NCBI GenBank assembly: GCA_030617125.1
Contig: JAUWWA010000174.1
Coordinates: forward strand, 1-5,196
Source of the DNA: Pirellulales bacterium
Lineage (GTDB): Bacteria; Planctomycetota; Planctomycetia; Pirellulales; Thermoguttaceae
Reading direction: 5' to 3'
DNA: 5,196 nucleotides
Shown in pieces: positions 1-5,196 of the stretch (position 1 is the stretch's first letter; each line of letters opens with the position of its first letter). The notes beneath the pieces were generated by a model, which saw only the letters and a list, made by a program, of their open reading frames with translations, was not told the origin of the DNA and did not search any database. The position numbers and the translations under genes were made by a program.

Positions 1-3000
1 GGTGGCCCGGCGATACTACAATTGGAACTCGACCTTCGTCTATGACGGGGAGGTTTACGACCACGTGCAGATGCGGCTGCGCGGCGCCAACGGCCGCTAC
101 CACCTTTCCGGCAAGCGGTCGATGAGGATCCGCTTCAACGACGGCCATCAGCTTCAGGCTCGCGACCAGAACGGCGAGGAGTACGAGACCGAGTGGCGCC
201 AACTGGTCGTCAGCAAGATGTTCGGCAACCGGCAGGACGGCAACTGGGGGCTCGCGGAAGCAATCAACAACGAGCTTTGGAACGTGGTCGGCGTGCCGGC
301 CCCCGACACCCACTGGTTCCACTTCCGCGTCGTCGACGGCGCCGAAGAGGTCCCCTCCGGCCCCAACGCCCAATACTACGGCGATTTCTGGGGCATGTTC
401 ATGGCCTTCGAGCGATACGACGTCAACTTCCTCGAAAACCACGACTTGCCAAAGGGCAATCTCTACAAGCTGATTAATCGGGTCTCGGACGGGAAACTTC
501 AGCAGCGGTATCAGGCCCCGGATGCCGTCTCCAACGCAGAAGACTTCTACAACATCAAGAACAGCCTCGACGCCTCCCAGACCGAGCAATGGCTGAACAC
601 GTACGTCAACTACGACGAATGGTATTGGTACCACGCCATGGCCGAGGCGATTAGACACTACGACTACTGGCCCGGTGCCAACAAGAACGTCGCCTGGTAC
701 TTCGAACCGGTGGAAGACAACCCGTACGGACGCTTCTGGCACCTGCCGTTCGATTCCGACGCAACCTGGGGACCGACCTATAACGCCGGAAACGACGAGG
801 CCAAGGCCGCCATCGCGGACGAGCCCGCGATGAGGCAGGAATATCGCAACGTGATCCGCGAGTTCCGCGACCTGGTCTGGCAACCGGAGGTGATCAATCC
901 CTGGATCGATCGGCTCGCCTCCGTCATCGAAGAATTCTCCCTGGCCGATCGCGACCGCTGGAAAGACGCGCCCGCCGATGCCGGCCGTCAGGACTGGGGA
1001 CCCGTCGAAGACAAGGTCGCCGACATGAAGAAGTTCGCCTGGGAAGGTGGTTCCTGGCCAGGGGGAAGCGTGCCCGCCGAAGGCCGCGCCGCCTACCTCG
1101 ACCAGCTCGCCGGCGCCGAGGGCGACGCCACGAGCATCCCCGACACGCCGGCGATTCCGCCGCTGCCTCCGCCCGGGCCGCGCAGGGCGTCCGGGGCCGG
1201 GCCGCTGTGGATCAGCGAGTTCATGGCGGATAACGAGCATACGCTGGCCGACGAGGATCGCGCCTATCCCGATTGGATCGAAATCTACAACCCCACCCCC
1301 GGAACCGTGAGCCTCAAAAACTGGTATCTCACCGACGATGCCGCCGACCTGAAGAAGTGGCAGTTCCCCGACGTGAGCATTGCCGGGGGCGACTACCTGG
1401 TGGTGTTCGCCTCGGGCAAGAACCGTACCGACCCGGCCGGGCCGCTGCACACCAACTTCAGGCTCGCCGACGAGGGCGACTACCTGGCCCTGGTCAAGCC
1501 GGACGGAACCACCATCGCCCACGAGTTTACCGAGCAGTTCCCCCGGCAGCACGACGACGTCTCCTACGGCCTGACGATCAAGCAGTTGACCGGCGTGCTG
1601 GTTGCCGAAGGGGACGAAAGCACCTACCTGGTTCCCACTGAAGAAGTCGGCGGCTGGATGGCCGCGGACTTCGACAACACGGGCTGGGTGGGCACCGAGC
1701 TGTCGCCGATCGTGGTCACCGAGGTCGGCACCCGCAAGCCCGATTTCATCGAAATCCAAAACGTCTCCAACCTTCCCACCGACACGGCCGGCTGGTTCGT
1801 GGCCATCAACGATCCGTCCGGCGGCGTCAACGGCGTCAACGTAGACACCTGGGACCTGCCCGATTCGATCGTGCCGGGCGAGGTGCTCTACCGCAGCAAC
1901 GAATACTTCTACGACGACACCGACCCGGTGGCCGAAGCACACTACTGGGGCAATATCATCAACTTCGGCACCACGGGCCCGGGCTGGGTGATGATCGTCG
2001 AGAGCAGCGGCCGCGTGGCCGAGTTCGTCGTCTGGGGTTACAGCAGCGAGGATTTGCAGGGCCTGAACGTGGATGTAAACGGCGTCAGCTACGCCACGCC
2101 GGGCGCCTGGAAGGGCGCCCCGGTGGCGAGGAACACCAGTTCCACTTTCACGCTCCAACGCCAGGGCAACGTCGACAACGACAACGCCTCCAACTGGACG
2201 TGGCGGGGGCCGGAGAACATGGGCCTGTCGAACACGGTCATCACCACGCCCTTCCTCAGCGGCCCCACGACGGGCATCGGCTACAGCCTGGTTGCGCCGG
2301 GGCTGAAAGAGGCCATCCAAACCGACGTGGAATCGGAGATGTACGGCACCAACGCCTCGCTCTGGGCCCGCTTCACTTTCGCCATGGACGAGCCGAGCGT
2401 GTTCGACACCTTGACGTTGCGAATGAAATACAACGACGGCTTCGTGGCTTATCTCAACGGCCAGAGGGTGGAAGGCGCCAACGCGCCGCCGCCGCCGGCG
2501 GTGCCGGCCTGGAACTCCACGGCCACCGACCCGCGCAGCGACGCGGAGTCGCTGGAGTGGGAAGATTACCAGATCAGCCAATACCTGGGGCTGTTGCAGC
2601 CGGGCGTGAACGTGCTGGCGATTCACGGGCTGAACCACGACGCGGCGGACGGCCAGTTTCTCGTCCTTCCGGAGCTGATTGCCACCGGCGTGGAGGCCGC
2701 CGAAGAGTACTTCGTGGCCGCCACGCCCGGCAAGCCGAATTCGCCCGGCTTCCCCCGCTCGGCCGAAGTGCCCATCGACCAGTTGACCTTCCAGACCGGC
2801 GCGTTCAGCGATCCGCAAGACGATCCGCAAGGCGACGACACGTTTGCGGCCATGGAGTGGCGCGTGGGCGAGATGACCGACCCTAACGCACCAGGCTACG
2901 ATCCCGACTCGCCCCGGATCTACGAGGTGACGCCCGCCTGGGAAAGCGGCGAGTTGGACACCTTCGAGAATACCGTCACCATCCCGGCCGGGGCGTTGGA

Positions 3001-5196
3001 GGTGGGGCACACCTACCGCGTGCGGGTGCGCATGAAGGACGGCACCGGCCGCTGGAGCCACTGGTCCGAGCCGGTGCAGTTGATCACCATCCCGCCCCAG
3101 AGCCCGCTGTTTACCGACCTCCGCATCACCGAGGTGATGTACCACCCGGCCGACGCCACGCCGGAGGAACGGGCCGTCGACCCCGCTTTCACGGCCGACG
3201 ACTTCGAGTTTATCGAACTGACGAACACCGGCGACGGGACGCTCGACATCTCGGGCGTGCATTTCACCGACGGCATCGTTTTCAGTTTTACCGGCAGCGG
3301 CGTAACCCAGCTCGCCCCCGACGAGTTCGTGGTGGTGGCGCGGAATCCGGACGCATTCAACCTCCGCTACCACGACGTCGACAACCTGGTCGGCCCGTTT
3401 CTCCCGCAACTCGACGAAACGGAACCCACCCGGCTCAACGACGACGGCGAGCGGCTCACGCTGGCCGACGTCACCGGTTCGCCGATCGTGGATTTCAGCT
3501 ACAACGACGGCGGCAACTGGCCCGGCCGGCCCGCCGGCAAGGGAGCCTCGCTGGAGGTGCTCGATACGGCGGGTGACTATGACAATGATGACAACTGGCG
3601 TCCCAGCCTCGAATACGGCGGATCGCCGGGTTCTGACGGCAACGGAGCTGTCCGCGACGTGGTGATCAACGAGGTGCTCACCCACACCGATTGGCCCTTG
3701 GTCGACGCCATCGAGCTGTACAACGCCGGCAAAAAGAAGGTGGACGTCGCCGGCTGGTATCTGAGCGACTCCTGGGGCTGGGACTGGAATCCGAATAACG
3801 GCAACTACAAGAAGTACCGCATCCCCGTGCTCGACCTGGGCGAGTCGGGCAAGACGCTGCTGTGGCCGGGCGAGTACATCGTGTTCGATGAGTCTCACTT
3901 CAATCCGACGGGCCTGGACGACGATCCGGCCAACGACGACCCGCTCGACTTCGCCCTCGACGGCGCCCAAGGCGACGACGTGTGGCTGATGAAGGCCGAC
4001 CCGCAGGGCAACCTCACCGCGTTCGCCGACCACGTGGACTTCGGCGCGGCCCCCAGCGCCGAATCGCTCGGGCGCTGGCCCAACGCCAGCGGCGAACTGT
4101 ACCCCATGACCGCCCAGACCTTGGAAGAGCCCAACAGCGGCCCGCGCATCGGCCCGGTGATCATCAGCGAAGTGATGTACAACCCGCCCGACCCGGACGG
4201 CCTCGGCGGCATCGCCCCGGGCGATCTGGAGTTCATCGAGCTGCACAACCCGACCGGCGAGGCGATCAACCTGGCCGAGATGCTGGACAATCCGCACCCG
4301 GGCCAGCCGCAGTACCTGGCCGACTGGCGGCTGCGCAAGGGCGTGGACATGGAGTTCGACGAGGACACGATCCTTCCGGCCGGCGGCACGCTGGTCGTCC
4401 TGTCGTTCAACCCGGACAACGAGGACAACCACGACCGCGTGACCGACTTCCGCAGCTACTACGGCATCGACGACACCGTGCCGCTGGCCGGCGGCTACGG
4501 CGGCAACCTGGACAACGGCGGCGAGCGCGTCCGGCTGCAACACCCGGACGAACCGCCGCTGGAGAAGAGCCACGTCGTGCCGCACTACCTCGAGGACGAG
4601 GTCAACTTCGACGACGTCGATCCGTGGCCGGAGGAGGCGGACGGCACGGGCGACTCGCTGCACCGGCTGGGAGAAAATCGCTGGGGTAACGATCCAGCGA
4701 GCTGGAAGGCCGACACGCCCAGCCCGGGTAAAGTCGACCTGGTAGTTGTGGCCGAGGTGGCCGGCCGACGTGTCTTCTACCACAACTCCTCCTTCGCCGG
4801 CGAGAAAGCGATCGCTCCCACGCCGCAGGAACTGACTGCCGCGGGCAAGGAAGCCAAGTGGGGCAAAGAGGCGCTGCTGCCGGGCCAGACGGCGACCTTC
4901 CAGAACTACACCACCTACAGCCGCGGCCTCAACGGCATCATCGTGGAGATCGCCAACCTGCCGGAAATCACCACGCAGTTCACCAGCACCGACTTCGAGT
5001 TCCGCACCGGCAACAGCAGCGATCTGGGCACCTGGTCCGATCCGGAGCTGACTCCGGGTCCGGAAAACATCGCCCTGGACACCGGCGGCCCCGGTCCGGC
5101 CCGGGCGACGCTTACCTGGGCCGACAACGCGATCGAAAACCAGTGGCTCCAGGTGACGCTGAAGGCGAACGCCAACACGGGCCTGGCGGCGGATGA
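1..5196 (+). CDS. Giant CotH kinase-like, multi-lamin-tail-domain secreted protein (partial at both ends)
   Basis: One open frame runs the full window, with base 1 ending a preceding codon and codons starting at base 2; 1731 complete codons contain no stop. The final two bases (GA) begin another codon. Visible modules in order are a CotH-like kinase fold, five LTD Ig-like domains, a split beta-sandwich-like module, a fibronectin-III-like domain and a conserved planctomycete segment that usually precedes a dockerin-like tail. Family knowledge: CotH of Bacillus phosphorylates spore-coat proteins, and LTDs in bacteria are usually extracellular. For the planctomycete relatives no substrate is known to me. 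Inference: an exported surface or envelope protein with a kinase-like head on an Ig-like stalk. The signal peptide, start codon and stop are outside the window, so the full length must exceed 1731 residues. Composition is rich in Asp, Gly, Trp and Tyr, as in related exported proteins. Codon use is uniform, with no sign of a foreign segment. The reading frame is very secure; the function is only a family-level call. Confidence 0.95.
2..1111 (+). other. CotH kinase-like domain, N-terminus cut off (residues 1-370)
   Basis: The domain is recognised from a chain of CotH-type motifs. An RLRG segment with a following basic KRS (residues 26-40) fits the conserved RG...KKS glycine/lysine region. FGNRQDGNWGLAEAINNELW and GVPAPDTHWFHFRVVD (about 75-112) fit the helix and 'G.pAp' strand region. 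YYGDFWGMFMAFERYD (125-140, with E137) leads into GNLYK (152-156, with K156). LPFDSDATWGP (248-258) supplies the DxDxxxG-like acidic motif, with D251 and D253 as candidate metal or catalytic residues. An aromatic helix lies at about 204-223. A helical tail with many charged residues follows to about residue 370. The exact catalytic residues are assigned by analogy. Activity cannot be judged from sequence alone, but the acidic motif is intact. Perhaps only a short part of the domain is missing at the left edge. Confidence 0.85.
1139..1201 (+). other. Proline-rich linker between CotH-like domain and LTD1
   Basis: Residues 380-400 hold eight prolines, including the runs IPPLPPPGP, then RRASGAG. 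Such a stretch is expected to be extended and flexible. It separates the kinase-like head from the Ig-like chain. It has no other recognisable motif. Confidence 0.65.
1202..1573 (+). other. Lamin-tail (LTD) Ig-like domain 1 (residues 401-524)
   Basis: LTD hallmarks are in order: the first strand LWISEFMADN (402-411), PDWIEIYNPTPG (423-434) as the typical D.(I/V)E(I/L).N core, then LKNWYLTDDA with the conserved W, then FPDVSIAGGDYLVVFASGK (374-codon-type 'G.yLvvfas' strand, about 456-472 region). It closes with LADEGDYLALVKPDG and QHDDVSYG (516-523), the latter a common closing motif of planctomycete LTDs. The expected role is an extracellular Ig-like binding or spacer unit; no ligand is known. 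Confidence 0.85.
1580..1690 (+). other. First part of a split beta-sandwich-like module (residues 527-563)
   Basis: The segment VLVAEGDESTYLVPT (from residue 532) followed by WMAADFDNTGW (552-562) matches the opening of a module common in planctomycete LTD proteins, which normally runs on directly from 'W...FDDS.W' into 'G.TGIGY'. Here the continuation does not follow. LTD2 intervenes and TGIGY appears at residues 757-761. The role of this module is not established; a carbohydrate-binding-like or jelly-roll fold is my guess. Confidence 0.6.
1703..2233 (+). other. Lamin-tail (LTD) Ig-like domain 2, divergent and apparently nested (residues 568-744)
   Basis: PIVVTEVGTRKPDFIEIQNVSN (569-590 region) has the LTD opening strand and the D-F-I-E-I-x-N core. 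TAGWFVAIND supplies the conserved W strand, PGEVLYRSNEYF the 'G' strand, and TLQRQGNVDNDNASNWTW (717-734 region) the closing 'LqR..n.D.n.a.DW' motif. The module is more divergent than LTD1, LTD3 and LTD4. It also lies between the two parts of a beta-sandwich-like module, which suggests that it was inserted there. Confidence 0.65.
1823..1840 (+). repeat. 9-bp perfect tandem repeat in LTD2
   Basis: GGCGTCAAC occurs twice in a row (1823-1831 and 1832-1840), encoding GVN twice inside the loop SGGVNGVNVD of LTD2. The frame is kept. It is most easily explained as loop slippage. Confidence 0.75.
2261..2689 (+). other. Second part of the split beta-sandwich-like module (residues 754-896)
   Basis: GPTTGIGYS (754-762) opens the piece. 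Next come AIQTDVESEMYGTNASLW (770-787), then FDTLTLRMKYNDGFVAYLNG (801-820), the highly recognisable 'YdDGFVaYlNG' strand pair, then AWNSTATD and GLLQPGVNVLAIHGLN (863-878), and finally FLVLPELIATG (886-896). This is the strand order seen in many planctomycete LTD and CotH proteins, as I remember them. 'DGF.aYlNG' plus 'G.NvLAIhglN' is typical of a jelly-roll binding module; the ligand is unknown. The linker after it, ATPGKPNSPG, is the usual spacer. Confidence 0.75.
2762..3097 (+). other. Fibronectin-III-like domain (residues 921-1032)
   Basis: Strand-like LTFQTGAFSDPQ opens the domain, AAMEWRVGE (949-957) carries the core Trp, and VTIPAGALEVGHTYRVRVRM (991-1010) is the typical 'L..G.tY.vRVR..D' F-strand. 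DGTGRWSHWSEPVQL (1012-1026) supplies the WSxWS-like end familiar in FN3 domains. The domain follows the split module and leads into LTD3. A spacer or binding role is inferred. A 12-bp tandem duplication lies in its first loop. Confidence 0.7.
2809..2832 (+). repeat. 12-bp in-frame tandem duplication (two units)
   Basis: The units CGATCCGCAAGA (2809-2820) and CGATCCGCAAGG (2821-2832) lie head to tail and differ at one base. They encode the SDPQDDPQGDD stretch at the start of the FN3-like domain and add four residues, DPQD, without breaking frame. This looks like a slippage duplication in a loop. Confidence 0.8.
3107..3643 (+). other. Lamin-tail (LTD) Ig-like domain 3 (residues 1036-1214)
   Basis: LRITEVMYHPAD (1040-1051) is the standard opening strand, DDFEFIELTNTGDGTLDISG (1066-1085) the LTD core, and HFTDGIVFSF the next strand. 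LAPDEFVVVARNPDAFNLRY (1104-1123) is the 'l.pg.yvvvv.n...f...y' region. LNDDGERLTLADVTG and SYNDGGNWPG follow, then GASLEVLDTAGDYDNDDNWR and GGSPGS close it. This is the clearest LTD of the window and is nearly textbook for planctomycete proteins. Confidence 0.9.
3644..4147 (+). other. Lamin-tail (LTD) Ig-like domain 4 (residues 1215-1382)
   Basis: VVINEVLTHTDWPLVDAIEL (1220-1239) followed by YNAG is the characteristic opening and core. VAGWYLSDS (1249-1257) carries the conserved Trp strand, interrupted by the Trp-rich loop WGWDWNPNN before YRIP. LWPGEYIVFDESHFNP is the 'l.pgeyivf' strand. GDDVWLMKADPQGNLTAF and SLGRWPNASG (1355-1364) are the usual late strands. The stretch at 1306-1326 is dense in Asp and may form a metal-binding loop, but this is only a possibility. 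Confidence 0.88.
4151..4732 (+). other. Lamin-tail (LTD) Ig-like domain 5 (residues 1384-1577)
   Basis: VIISEVMYNPPDPDG (1386-1400) and LEFIELHNPTGEAINL (1408-1423) are the LTD opening and core, closely similar in pattern to LTD3. A longer loop then holds DNPHPGQPQYLADWRLRKGV. ILPAGGTLVVLSFNPDNEDN (1457-1476) is the 'l.pGg.lvv..f.P' strand. GNLDNGGERVRLQHPD and GDSLHRLGENRWGNDPASW lead to the closing TPSPGK (1572-1577). The opening is shared with LTD3 also at the DNA level over a short stretch. Confidence 0.88.
4739..5196 (+). other. Conserved pre-dockerin segment of planctomycete LTD proteins (residues 1580 onward, cut off)
   Basis: VAGRRVFYHNSSFAGEKAI (1586-1604), then EALLPGQTATFQNYTTYSRG (1623-1641 region), then GLNGIIVEIANLP, FEFRTGNSSDLGTWSDP, ATLTWADNAIENQWLQVTL (1702-1720) and NTGLAAD (1725-1731) match a segment I know from large secreted planctomycete proteins, where it is followed by 'DVFYFGN.IGE' and a dockerin-like EF-hand tail. 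The remaining bases GA fit a following Asp (GAC or GAT), consistent with that continuation. The precise fold is unknown to me. It probably acts as a beta-rich C-terminal module linked to surface attachment or sorting. Confidence 0.75.

Noticed and set aside
2..4. GTG at base 2 as the gene start
   Set aside because: It is simply the first full codon of the window. The protein sequence begins inside a CotH-like domain, so the true start and export signal must be upstream.
2200..2886. Plus-strand open frame of 228 codons in another frame
   Set aside because: It gives an Arg/Gly/Ala-rich product typical of a frame-shifted reading, and it overlaps well-supported domain sequence.
3895..4428. Long minus-strand open frame
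   Set aside because: It lies wholly opposite LTD4 and LTD5, its translation is low-complexity (Ser, Gly and Pro rich), and it matches no family I know. Long antisense frames are expected in GC-rich coding DNA.
3982..4689. Plus-strand open frame of 235 codons in another frame
   Set aside because: Its Arg/Gly/Pro-rich translation is an out-of-frame shadow of LTD4 and LTD5.
5194..5196. TGA at the very end of the window as the stop codon
   Set aside because: It is out of frame. The coding frame reads GAT at 5192-5194 and then a partial GA, and the pre-dockerin segment is not complete there.
1..5196. A new multi-gene system, mobile element, CRISPR array or RNA gene
   Set aside because: The whole window is one coding frame with recognisable domains. 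No intergenic space, spaced direct repeats, terminal inverted repeats or RNA-like structure is visible.

Overview
The window looks like a fragment of a planctomycete genome, most like the Pirellulales group. The evidence is the GC-rich coding sequence, with strong G/C bias at third codon positions, and a protein architecture I associate with very large secreted planctomycete proteins: a CotH-type kinase-like domain, then lamin-tail (LTD) Ig-like domains, then the conserved segment that normally precedes a dockerin-like C-terminus. The taxon is inferred from family resemblance, not from a marker gene.

Layout: one plus-strand reading frame fills the whole window. The first complete codon is at base 2. 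I read all 1731 complete codons without meeting a stop or sign of a frameshift. Neither the real start nor the real stop is inside the window. There is no intergenic DNA, so no promoter, ribosome binding site, terminator, RNA gene, mobile element or CRISPR array can be supported.

Order of modules in the visible protein (residue 1 = codon at base 2): CotH-like domain (about 1-370); proline-rich linker (380-400); LTD1 (401-524); first part of a beta-sandwich-like module (527-563); LTD2 (568-744); rest of that beta-sandwich-like module (754-896); fibronectin-III-like domain (921-1032); LTD3 (1036-1214); LTD4 (1215-1382); LTD5 (1384-1577); pre-dockerin segment (1580 to the window edge). The N-terminal part of the CotH domain and any signal peptide lie upstream. 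The end of the pre-dockerin segment and a probable dockerin-like tail lie downstream.

How it may work (inference): this should be an exported, cell-surface or envelope-associated protein in which a kinase-like head is carried on a long chain of Ig-like domains suited to adhesion, ligand binding or spacing. The substrate and biological role are unknown. The most interesting structural point is that LTD2 appears to sit inside another domain, splitting it in two. I see no evidence for a new multi-gene system here. It is one very large gene of a known but poorly characterised family.
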